A stretch of 64,000 bases of DNA from Enterococcus alishanensis (GTDB taxonomy: Bacteria > Bacillota > Bacilli > Lactobacillales > Enterococcaceae). The stretch is taken from contig NZ_JAHUZB010000004.1 in the NCBI RefSeq assembly GCF_019218635.1, forward strand, positions 1 to 64,000, read 5' to 3'. The notes below the pieces were generated by a model. The model did not search any database. It worked only from the letters and a program-made list of their open reading frames with translations, and was not told the DNA's origin. The translations under genes and the position numbers were made by a program. Of this stretch, positions 20,191-28,118 are shown in pieces (position 1 is the stretch's first letter; each line of letters begins with the position of its first letter).

Positions 20191-20376
20191 TTATTGGAGT
20201 ATTGCAGTGATTAACGAATACGCTAATGAGCCAATCACTACAGCCGACATGATACACGTTAGTATCACTCTAAAAAACTTTTCTTTTTTAGAATCCTCTT
20301 CTGTATTATCCACAACTTTATTTTCTTCTGTTTCAAACCGTTTATCGATTTCTTTTGATAGTTGATTCTTTTCCAT
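20191..20376 (-). CDS. asp4: small single-span membrane protein, candidate Asp4
   Basis: Protein of 61 residues: a charged N-terminal half (EIDKRFETEENKVVDNTEED), then a basic KKEKFF junction, then one membrane span (about residues 38-58) at the C-terminus. This SecE-like layout and the position right after gtfB match Asp4 of streptococcal accessory Sec loci. The start is supported by GAGGTGG seven bases upstream. In streptococci Asp4 is one of two small proteins (with Asp5, SecG-like) needed for adhesin export. I see no asp5 here. The assignment rests on size, topology and position, not on a motif. Confidence 0.65.
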   Translation of the reverse strand: MEKNQLSKEIDKRFETEENKVVDNTEEDSKKEKFFRVILTCIMSAVVIGSLAYSLITAILQ

Positions 20377-20417
20377 AAGACCACCTCATTATTGTTTGTC
20401 TAGTCAATAAACTTGTC

Positions 20418-21314
20418 TTATTCGCGAGTGGCTAATGAATCTGGAATTTCTTCTACATAAGGTTCTTCATACATTTCAACCTTGTTTATTGGGAAGTTTT
20501 GCGCCTTTAGTGCATCATAATATTCTTTTTTCATTCGAACTTCTTGGACATAATTGATTCGGTCTTCTAAAATACCTAGCAGATTTCCTCTTACATTTCC
20601 GTTTTCATCAAATGGTGATTCTTCCAAATGCAAAATATTGTGGGAATTAGTTTTTGATAGAGACAGCAATTCCACCCCCATAAAAGAAAAATTGACAACA
20701 TCTTCTTCTGTGACAATGTTTGCGACCTGCTGAGCTGTAAAATCAAGAGAATTATTATATTTTTCAGTTACTTCAAATGTCTGAGGGTTCGTCACAGTCA
20801 CAAAGTTCATTTGTTTATCATAAAAATAGTTATTAACAATCGGAATTTTTTGATCATTCATATAAGCGATTTCTTGGATTTCACCCTTATGATAAAAAAT
20901 CATACTAAAAAGTTTGCCGTCAGAGGCATATTCCTCAATATAATCAAGGGAGCCATCTGTGTTGGTATATCTCACTTCTTTAACATGGCGCCGAGTATTC
21001 GGATATAAGCTTACCGTACCGATTTCATCACCATCACAAATAATAGAGATCGTCCAGTTTCCATTAACAAATACTTCTGCATTGGAAGCTGTCGGAATTT
21101 TACTGAAGAATAAAAAGCTTTCTGGATCATGGCTTCGTTTAGTCACTTCATCTAAAATATTGATGCCGTTGACTTCTTCTTTTAAGAGATTCTTCTTAAA
21201 TTCTAAACTTGGTAAGACACTAATTATTTTTCCATCAGTTTCTAGCAAGCGCTCTTTTTGCTTTTTCCAAACGGGATGATCTGGTAGAATCGTTCCCACA
21301 ATCTCATAGTGCAT
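20418..21314 (-). CDS. gtfB: GtfB-like glycosylation chaperone, unusually short
   Basis: Protein of 298 residues encoded directly after gtfA and overlapping it by 11 bases. GtfB is the non-catalytic partner of GtfA that recognises the Ser-rich polypeptide during O-GlcNAc addition. The stretch from about 85 to 185 (RRHVKEVRYTNTDGSLDYI and on to NNYFYD) resembles the beta-rich insert shared by GtfA and GtfB. Residues 190-260 resemble the following acceptor-side part. Typical GtfB proteins are about 440 residues, so the second Rossmann half appears to be missing. No remnant is present before asp4, so this is a short version and not a frameshift. ATG start with GGAGGG nine bases upstream. Confidence 0.75.
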   Translation of the reverse strand: MHYEIVGTILPDHPVWKKQKERLLETDGKIISVLPSLEFKKNLLKEEVNGINILDEVTKRSHDPESFLFFSKIPTASNAEVFVNGNWTISIICDGDEIGTVSLYPNTRRHVKEVRYTNTDGSLDYIEEYASDGKLFSMIFYHKGEIQEIAYMNDQKIPIVNNYFYDKQMNFVTVTNPQTFEVTEKYNNSLDFTAQQVANIVTEEDVVNFSFMGVELLSLSKTNSHNILHLEESPFDENGNVRGNLLGILEDRINYVQEVRMKKEYYDALKAQNFPINKVEMYEEPYVEEIPDSLATRE

Positions 21315-22749
21315 CGACTAATTCCCTCCATTCATTAGCTATGACTGAATCTTGATACTGACTGACGGACTTCCGCGTGTTGGCTTGTAATTCTGAAAAA
21401 TCAGCCTTCATCATTTGCTGAATGCCCTCAGCCATTTTGTTTACACTGAAAGTCTCGTCAGTCCGTGAATAATCTTTTAGGAAACCATTGATTCCCTCTT
21501 TCACTAATTCAAGTGCACCAAAACGAGCATTGAAAGTAACAATTGGTAACCCCGCATTTAGTGCCTCAATGTAGGTTAAGCCAAACCCTTCTGAGTATGA
21601 AGCTGATAAAAAGACATCGTATTCTTGATAAACCGCTTCTAAATTGTCAGAATGGCCTTTTAATTTTACGTAGTCTCCAGCGTCTAATTCTTCAATCACT
21701 TTTCTGATTTTTATATCTTCACCGCCCTGACCATAAATATCTAAAATATTTTCTGGATATTCTTCGTGAAGCTGGTGCATCGCTCTGACTAAAACATCAA
21801 TATGTTTTTCTCCTGCTAACCTTGAAGCAGTAATGAACTTCGTTGGTTTTTTGTCTGCAGGAAGTTTCTCAATCTCCGTCTCATCATAATCACGAATGCC
21901 CCCTACTGGAATCGTTACAAACCGATTTTCTTCGCCAGGAAAATCCACCAGTAAATCTTGTCTTTGTAGCTCAGTCGAAATGATCCATTTATTTAGCATT
22001 CGTGCCCGATTTAGCGAGTACTCATAGAAATTATTCCAAAGGGGCGCGCTAGGTTCATCTCGATCAGACAAATGATCAGCATGAATAATCTCGATTAAAT
22101 GACTATGCTCAGGTCGATTATGAATTAATGCTGACTCAGTTTCTTGTCCACGATCAATGAAAAAGTTTGAGCTTCCTTCGAATTTTGCATCTAAATAATG
22201 GAAAAAGAAGCGCTGTAATAAGACTTCATTTCTAAAGAAAAGATTTTCTCCTTCAAAATCGTAAATATGAATATTTTGCATTAATTTCTCACGATTAGGA
22301 TGATCGATCCATTCAAAGATTATTTTTCTTTCCATTGTTTGATAGTTATAAATCTCGACTTGATATTCAGACACCAACAACATCTCTTTATTTTTTTTGC
22401 TAAGGGATTTTTCCATGTGCTCTACAATTAATAAACCTGAAGATGTTACCGTTCTTTTCAAGCGATGTGTCTTAGTAAAATCAATATCAATGGTTGTCTT
22501 ATGCTCATATTTTTTTGCGGCTCCGTTGTAAACGTAATCTTCTCCAAGGACAAATGTTTCCCATAAATTGATTACTTGATCATCGGCTAAATGCCACTTT
22601 TCCATAGCCTCATGTAAATTTCTAACCAATTCAGTAAAGACAAATTTGTACGGTATTCCTGCAATGTCAAAACACTTTGCTCGATAAAATTGTGCATGCT
22701 CTACACCTGAATTTCCAATCCCCATCGCCTTGTTTACAAAAAAATTCAT
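21304..22749 (-). CDS. gtfA: accessory Sec glycosyltransferase GtfA (O-GlcNAc transferase)
   Basis: GT4-family enzyme of 481 residues that, with GtfB, transfers GlcNAc from UDP-GlcNAc to Ser/Thr of the Ser-rich adhesin in the cytoplasm. The N-terminus MGIGNSGVEHAQFYRAKCFD is the GtfA signature. A beta-rich insert (about 80-210) is followed by IHADHLSD and WNNFYEYSLNRA near 245. The donor-binding half has ITASRLAGEKHIDVLVRAM near 325 and the EX7E motif SEGFGLTYIEALNAGLPIV near 410, with both glutamates present. It overlaps asp3 upstream (ATGA, 4 bases) and gtfB downstream (11 bases), indicating tight translational coupling. Confidence 0.93.
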   Translation of the reverse strand: MNFFVNKAMGIGNSGVEHAQFYRAKCFDIAGIPYKFVFTELVRNLHEAMEKWHLADDQVINLWETFVLGEDYVYNGAAKKYEHKTTIDIDFTKTHRLKRTVTSSGLLIVEHMEKSLSKKNKEMLLVSEYQVEIYNYQTMERKIIFEWIDHPNREKLMQNIHIYDFEGENLFFRNEVLLQRFFFHYLDAKFEGSSNFFIDRGQETESALIHNRPEHSHLIEIIHADHLSDRDEPSAPLWNNFYEYSLNRARMLNKWIISTELQRQDLLVDFPGEENRFVTIPVGGIRDYDETEIEKLPADKKPTKFITASRLAGEKHIDVLVRAMHQLHEEYPENILDIYGQGGEDIKIRKVIEELDAGDYVKLKGHSDNLEAVYQEYDVFLSASYSEGFGLTYIEALNAGLPIVTFNARFGALELVKEGINGFLKDYSRTDETFSVNKMAEGIQQMMKADFSELQANTRKSVSQYQDSVIANEWRELVDAL

Positions 22750-23636
22750 CGTTCATTTCCTCCCACACGATCATTCGCTAATATTTCACTGGCATACTCA
22801 TTGATTTGTAGCTTTTGAATTAATTTTTCCGTTTCCGTTTCTGCCTCAACAAACCAATACTCGCTTGCCACATCAGGCAATAACGCTTGGAATAGTTGCG
22901 GTAAATAAGGAAATTTTTGGGCAACTTTTTGATATTGATTTCCGCGAAAAATTGAAAATTCTGCCTCTGCTTCTAAGCTGTTGTTTGTTATTAAATTATA
23001 GGTATAACTCACCTCATCCAATGCTTGACTGTCCTCATCTAATAAAATGAAAAAATAATTTTTAGGCTCATCAGTCTTTACTGGAAATGTCAGTGTGTTT
23101 TTCCCACTGTTTAAGATAGTTATTTCGTTTTTTTTGGTTGATTCTTGATTCAAAAAGCTCACTACATGAAGGTTATCTTTAATATCTAAAATAAAATGTT
23201 CGTTGATATCAGCTTCAGCAATCATCAAATAATTAAATATGAATGACTGATGACTTTTGTTTTGAATGCGAACCTCATAACTAATGGCATCGGCAGGATA
23301 GACAAAATGCCCCTGCAACTTTTTAAAATAAATCTCGTCAATAATTTCATCTTCGTTATCAAAAAAAACAATTGTCAGCTGAATATCTTTATCTGGATCA
23401 AAAGTTCCTACAATTGAAATATCATAGGCTTTCTCTTGAATCAGAAGTGGCAGTAGTGGTGATTTACGTCTTGTTTGATAAATAAAACGTGAATACCAAG
23501 TTTTCAGGACTGCACTTATCGACATATATTTTGACGAATACTCATATTTACCATCTGGTAAAAATCTAACGGTTGCACCGGAAGGATTGATATCCTTAAA
23601 ATCATGTCCCCACCTTATTAAAAAGACATTGCTCAT
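22746..23636 (-). CDS. asp3: accessory Sec system protein Asp3
   Basis: Protein of 296 residues with the Asp3 pattern: an initial W-x-x-D region, GATVRFLPDGKYEYSSK, TWYSRFIYQTRRKSPLLPLL (about residues 46-66) and LTIVFFDNEDEIIDEIYF (about 87-104). Asp3 forms a complex with Asp1 and Asp2 that is needed for export of Ser-rich adhesins and that binds the glycosylated substrate. It is longer than the streptococcal versions I recall (about 150-200 residues); the extra C-terminal part (about 150-296) is not recognised. GGGAG lies six bases before the ATG. It follows asp2 after 11 bases and overlaps gtfA. Confidence 0.88.
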   Translation of the reverse strand: MSNVFLIRWGHDFKDINPSGATVRFLPDGKYEYSSKYMSISAVLKTWYSRFIYQTRRKSPLLPLLIQEKAYDISIVGTFDPDKDIQLTIVFFDNEDEIIDEIYFKKLQGHFVYPADAISYEVRIQNKSHQSFIFNYLMIAEADINEHFILDIKDNLHVVSFLNQESTKKNEITILNSGKNTLTFPVKTDEPKNYFFILLDEDSQALDEVSYTYNLITNNSLEAEAEFSIFRGNQYQKVAQKFPYLPQLFQALLPDVASEYWFVEAETETEKLIQKLQINEYASEILANDRVGGNER

Positions 23637-23647
23637 ATTCTCCCACC

Positions 23648-25243
23648 TTAGAAATCCATAACAATTGGTTCCCGACCAAAGTCATTCACCAAAATGTTTA
23701 GATATTGTTTTAAAAACCAATTGATAATGCCATCTGAATTATCATTGTGTCGTCCGACTAAACCTTTGTATAAAACTTTTGTTTTCGGATCTTTCTCTTT
23801 GATTGTTTCAAATAATCTTGGAAAAGCATTCACATCATAATCATCGTGTTTCATATAAGCGAACGCAAAAGTTGTATGGCTATAATTACCCTTTTTAAAT
23901 TTCTCCCAAAATTTTCGATCAATCTCCTCAGCTGCCGCAACCGATAATTCACCCATGACGTTATAGAGCATATCGTAACCCGCTGGAAAAACATTTGGTC
24001 GAATCACTCGTTCATTCAGTACGATGGTTCCAATGTTTGTTACAGGTTTTCCAACAACGATAGCATGGGGTTCTAGACTAGAAGCATAGTACAGAGAGCT
24101 ATAGGTACCCATGGATAAGCCTGATAAAATTAAATCTGATTTTTTAAATCCTAATCGGTCTAATGTTGCTAAAATGACATCGACTAGTCGTTGCTCCAAT
24201 TCGGGGTTCCCTAAATAAAAACAACCACCTAATAATCTTGGGTCACCAATTAACATAAATGGACTTTTCATCCGAGTCATCATATTGCGTCCTTCAAATC
24301 CTTCAGCCGAACGGTAACCAGAGAAATAAATGCTCAACGGTGGTTTTAAATCACCAGCATTGAAATAATAGAACAATTCTTGATTCATTCCTTGGTGATC
24401 AATGATCCGTCTACCACCAGGAATCATTACATTTCCTTTTGCTAATGCTCGGCGAATATGAAACTGTCCGATTCTAAGTTTTCCATTTCCTTTGACATAT
24501 AAGGTAGTGCCTAAGACTGAGTGTCTTGAATCTCCTTGAATAACGATGCCTTTATTTTTTTTGATTTCTTCACCGGTCACTTCATATTGTTTGGAGATTT
24601 CTCTTCCGCCGCTTTCGATTAATACCAATTTAAATAGTAGTTCAATATCGCCTGAGACAATCTCAAATTCTGGATAAATCTCAAAGCGTTCCCCTTTCAT
24701 CACATTCGAAGTCATTTTCCAGGTCAACGATTGTTTAAAATCTTCACCAAATTCACCGGTCAGTTCAGTGAAAACCTCCCCTTGTTTTACGACTTCTCCT
24801 TGAAAACTTTTATGGATTTCAAGGTAATCAGGACTGGATTTGTAACCTTCTTGCCGGTTAGTAAATTGTTCATTGATAAATTGGAAAAGTGCAGCTTCCT
24901 CTTTAAAATCGAAGATCGTTGCCCCTTTCAGATCAAGTATTCTTTGTGTTTCAGTTGTCAAATCTGTATTTTTTTCACAAATAATTTGATGCGCTGGGAA
25001 TTTTATTAATAAGTCATCCTGTCCATGTAACAATTTGGCATCTTCAGAAAAAATAAAGACAGCTCGCAACATTTTAGGGTTAAGTTCTCCATCTTTTAAG
25101 ACCTTCAATAATAATTGATCCGCTACAAAGTCGTAATCTGAGGGTACCCACTTGTATTGAAAGTTATCGTTTAAAACTTCACTATGAAAGGGTCTTCTCC
25201 CAATGTGAAAGACTTTAGTTATCTTAAGCTTTACCTCATCCAT
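23648..25243 (-). CDS. asp2: accessory Sec system protein Asp2 (acyltransferase-like)
   Basis: About 531 residues from the ATG at 25243, chosen because GGAGGCG precedes it; the frame extends to 25294. Asp2 combines an N-terminal beta-rich part with an alpha/beta-hydrolase-like domain that acetylates GlcNAc on the adhesin in streptococci. The nucleophile motif GLSMGTYSSLYYAS is present (Ser near residue 377), and a likely catalytic His sits in VGRHNDNSDGIINWF near the C-terminus. The YFSGYR and GGRRIIDHQGMNQELFYYFN segments are typical of the family. It overlaps the asp1 stop by 8 bases. The family usually works with Asp1 and Asp3. Confidence 0.9.
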   Translation of the reverse strand: MDEVKLKITKVFHIGRRPFHSEVLNDNFQYKWVPSDYDFVADQLLLKVLKDGELNPKMLRAVFIFSEDAKLLHGQDDLLIKFPAHQIICEKNTDLTTETQRILDLKGATIFDFKEEAALFQFINEQFTNRQEGYKSSPDYLEIHKSFQGEVVKQGEVFTELTGEFGEDFKQSLTWKMTSNVMKGERFEIYPEFEIVSGDIELLFKLVLIESGGREISKQYEVTGEEIKKNKGIVIQGDSRHSVLGTTLYVKGNGKLRIGQFHIRRALAKGNVMIPGGRRIIDHQGMNQELFYYFNAGDLKPPLSIYFSGYRSAEGFEGRNMMTRMKSPFMLIGDPRLLGGCFYLGNPELEQRLVDVILATLDRLGFKKSDLILSGLSMGTYSSLYYASSLEPHAIVVGKPVTNIGTIVLNERVIRPNVFPAGYDMLYNVMGELSVAAAEEIDRKFWEKFKKGNYSHTTFAFAYMKHDDYDVNAFPRLFETIKEKDPKTKVLYKGLVGRHNDNSDGIINWFLKQYLNILVNDFGREPIVMDF

Positions 25244-26837
25244 AAAAAATTCGCCTCCATTTATCCATTGTTGCAGCGGAACCAAATTCTTCAATTAATT
25301 GAACATTTTCAACTAAAACATTATTCCAGTTGTCCAATTCATAAAGATAAAAATCTAGTACTTCATTAAAGTCACTTACTTTTTTTAATACTGTTCCGTT
25401 TTTTCCATCTATTAAGTAATCACTTTCAGTCTTAATAATCATCGGTATGCCTGCACTAACAGTCAAAGCATGAGTTTGGATATCACTATTTTCATTGAAA
25501 TCAAGGTAAATTCTTGCTCGATGAAGATTTTTCTTCAGCTGAGTTAAGTTTGGCGCCACACTAAAGCCAATGCGTTCATATACTTCTGAAGCAGCAACTA
25601 AGTCTGCCCATTGCTCTGTTTCTTTAAGCTGCTCCACAGCTTTTTCTTGTTCCTTATACAATTTTTTTATTCTTTTAGCGTAGAGATAAGTGGCGGTATT
25701 TTTAAAATCTTCCGATAAACTATCAATTGAAAAATAAGCGTCTACTATATCTCGTTGGGCTTCCTCTAGTTCTTCTTGCATCTCTTCATCGGCCACTTCA
25801 ATCATTAAAGCTAGTTTGTCATCTTTTATTATTTTTTTTATTAATAATTTTTGAGACACTGCCATTTCTTCAAATGATTGATTGGCTTTCCAATAAATAG
25901 TCAAATGAGGAACAGAGTTACTGACTCCTAAAGTTAAGTCAGTTGTATATAAAGGAATGTTGACAACTTTTACTGGTGTACTTGCTTTATTTTCTAAAAA
26001 CTCTTCTAATTCATTTTTCTTTTTCTCAGAATCCGTCACAACACATAAGCTTTTCTCCATCATTGTTACTAAGGATTGCTGCTCAAAGTCGCTAATATTT
26101 TGATCATCATCGAAAATACGAATAATTTTATGTTCTTTTTGAAGCATATTTGTCAAAGTCATGATTTCTTTTTCAGTAACTGTAACTAAACTATCTTTTT
26201 CAGATTGAAACGCTTTAAATTTTTTTCTTAAAACTTCTGCAATCAACGCATACATATTGGGATACTCTCGATGGTCAAAATCGGGATTGCCTTGATCACT
26301 AACAACTACTCGTTCATCATTACCAAAGTATTCAGTCAAAGTAATTTCGCTAAATTCATTGTAATAATCGATTCGCCCAATATAGTTTTGCTCAGTAATA
26401 TATTGCCTCGATGAGATAAAACCACGGTCGTCAAAAAAGTAGATATAGTATCCCGGCATATCGCCAAAATGATCCACAACATGATTAACAAAAGCAAATT
26501 CATTAAAAACAATTTCTCCACGAATCTCTTCATTTTTCAGTAACAACACGCCATGTGGGGTATAAACTTGTTGTGCATCTTCTGGTAAATCCAATTCTTT
26601 TAAGGCAATCGGATGGCCATCTTGGATCTGAATATTTTGTAAAGTATCATAAATACGCCAATAATTTTTAGGATAAATACTATGCTCCATGGCTTTATAT
26701 CTTAAAAAGGGTAAATAATGGATTAAAACTAATTGGTAATCTATCTCATTTTCCATAAATAATTTAATAATGTTTAATGTCCGTTCATCTTTCCATTTAC
26801 CGCCTGTTTGTTTCCAATCAGGTATAAAGTAATTCAT
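25236..26837 (-). CDS. asp1: accessory Sec system protein Asp1
   Basis: Protein of 533 residues. Asp1 is an inactive glycosyltransferase-like (GT-B fold) protein that binds GlcNAc-modified Ser-rich adhesin and helps direct it to SecA2. Family segments seen are MNYFIPDW at the start, KNYWRIYDTLQNIQI near 60, DDRGFISSRQYI near 137 and YIGRIDYYNEF near 153, and a C-terminal half with LTVSAGIPMIIKTESDYLIDGKNGTVLKK. ATG at 26837 is chosen over an adjacent upstream TTG because GAGGTG lies seven bases away. It follows secY2 after about 20 bases and overlaps asp2. Confidence 0.9.
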   Translation of the reverse strand: MNYFIPDWKQTGGKWKDERTLNIIKLFMENEIDYQLVLIHYLPFLRYKAMEHSIYPKNYWRIYDTLQNIQIQDGHPIALKELDLPEDAQQVYTPHGVLLLKNEEIRGEIVFNEFAFVNHVVDHFGDMPGYYIYFFDDRGFISSRQYITEQNYIGRIDYYNEFSEITLTEYFGNDERVVVSDQGNPDFDHREYPNMYALIAEVLRKKFKAFQSEKDSLVTVTEKEIMTLTNMLQKEHKIIRIFDDDQNISDFEQQSLVTMMEKSLCVVTDSEKKKNELEEFLENKASTPVKVVNIPLYTTDLTLGVSNSVPHLTIYWKANQSFEEMAVSQKLLIKKIIKDDKLALMIEVADEEMQEELEEAQRDIVDAYFSIDSLSEDFKNTATYLYAKRIKKLYKEQEKAVEQLKETEQWADLVAASEVYERIGFSVAPNLTQLKKNLHRARIYLDFNENSDIQTHALTVSAGIPMIIKTESDYLIDGKNGTVLKKVSDFNEVLDFYLYELDNWNNVLVENVQLIEEFGSAATMDKWRRIFYG

Positions 26838-26858
26838 CAAAACACCTCTAATTTCTAT

Positions 26859-28073
26859 CTAAAATAGATCATATTGACTCTTAGAATAAATAAATTTCAC
26901 TTCTTGAACTAATGTATCCAAAATCACAACTAACATTAGTAAGCTCCCGAAATAAAAAGCCAAATTGGTGACCAATGGTACTTTTAATCCAATAAACAAT
27001 GGAATCCATGAAACTAAAACCATATAACAGTTCCCAACAAAGCAGATTCGATAAAGCTTCTTTTTAATATATTCTTCTGTTCGATCCCCCGGCGGTATAC
27101 CAAATATGTAATCACCTGATTTTTTCAGATTTTTTGCGATATCATGGGGGCGTACATTCATGAAACTAAAACCTATTCCTAAACCAAAAACAATTACGCC
27201 ATACATCAAAATTCCTTGAATTGTGGTAAAAGTAAAATAAGTGGTTAAAAAATAAGAAAAAATTGTATTATCAATGCTTTTAATCAATAGAAATAATGGC
27301 GGAATTGAAAAAATAGTAATAGCAAACATAAACGGCATTGCGCCACCAGTTAATAATCGAATTGGGATGTAGGAATTGTTAAATTCACTGTCGATCCCTG
27401 TTCGTTCAATCCGAATACGGACTTCTGATTTGTATAAAAACAAAGTCATAAAAATAAAGATCAACGTGATCACAATTAATCCAGTGATCATTCCTGCGTT
27501 GACACTAACTTCTTGCGTTTGACCAGTAACTAACATTCTAGGTAAGTTACCAATCAATCCTGGGATGATGAACACCATCTGTGCCCCGATTCCTTTTTCA
27601 CAGTTCTGATCAGCGAGCCAAGAAACAAACATGGCACCCGCAGACAAAAGAAAGACATTCATGGCTATTATTTGAAAATTTGATAAGCCTGGGAAAAAGC
27701 CCTCGTCAATCATCGTTCTAAATCTCAACATCACAGCAATTCCCTGTGCGATAGCAAAAACGAACATAATTGATTTTTGAATAGCACTACGTTTGCGTTG
27801 CGATAGATTGTTAATTGCATCGATATCTATCATAGAAACCATGGTCCAAATAATTAATCCTGTCATGTATGGTCCAATTCCTAAAGTAAAGATACTAGGT
27901 CTAGTAAAATTTCCTCCTGTAACACTAGACAAAAACTGATCTAATAAACTTCCATCTATATTATTCGATTCATAAACAAAGCCTGGCAGGTAAATATTTC
28001 GTCCGAGTTGCATAATAAGGATTAAGATAAAGGCCCATAAACAGCGCCTAATTAGCTCATTATAATTTCTCAT
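26859..28073 (-). CDS. secY2: accessory translocon channel SecY2
   Basis: Membrane channel of 404 residues with about ten hydrophobic segments, shorter than housekeeping SecY (about 430), as usual for SecY2. The N-terminus (NELIRRCLWAFILILIMQLGRNIYLPG) and the SFMNVRPHDIAKNLKKSGDYIFGIPPGDRTEEYI stretch (about residues 300-335), which corresponds to the SecA-binding cytoplasmic loop in SecY, support the call. It works with SecA2 to export the glycosylated Ser-rich adhesin. It lies 45 bases after secA2 with AAAGGCG before the ATG. Confidence 0.93.
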   Translation of the reverse strand: MRNYNELIRRCLWAFILILIMQLGRNIYLPGFVYESNNIDGSLLDQFLSSVTGGNFTRPSIFTLGIGPYMTGLIIWTMVSMIDIDAINNLSQRKRSAIQKSIMFVFAIAQGIAVMLRFRTMIDEGFFPGLSNFQIIAMNVFLLSAGAMFVSWLADQNCEKGIGAQMVFIIPGLIGNLPRMLVTGQTQEVSVNAGMITGLIVITLIFIFMTLFLYKSEVRIRIERTGIDSEFNNSYIPIRLLTGGAMPFMFAITIFSIPPLFLLIKSIDNTIFSYFLTTYFTFTTIQGILMYGVIVFGLGIGFSFMNVRPHDIAKNLKKSGDYIFGIPPGDRTEEYIKKKLYRICFVGNCYMVLVSWIPLFIGLKVPLVTNLAFYFGSLLMLVVILDTLVQEVKFIYSKSQYDLF

Positions 28074-28118
28074 AAAATCGCCTTTCTAATTTATTCAAAA
28101 GTTCAATCATTTTTTTGG

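Noticed and set aside
20377-20417. Missing C-terminal part of gtfB or a pseudogene fragment
   Set aside because: Only 41 bases lie between gtfB and asp4 and they contain the asp4 ribosome binding site; no fragment is present.
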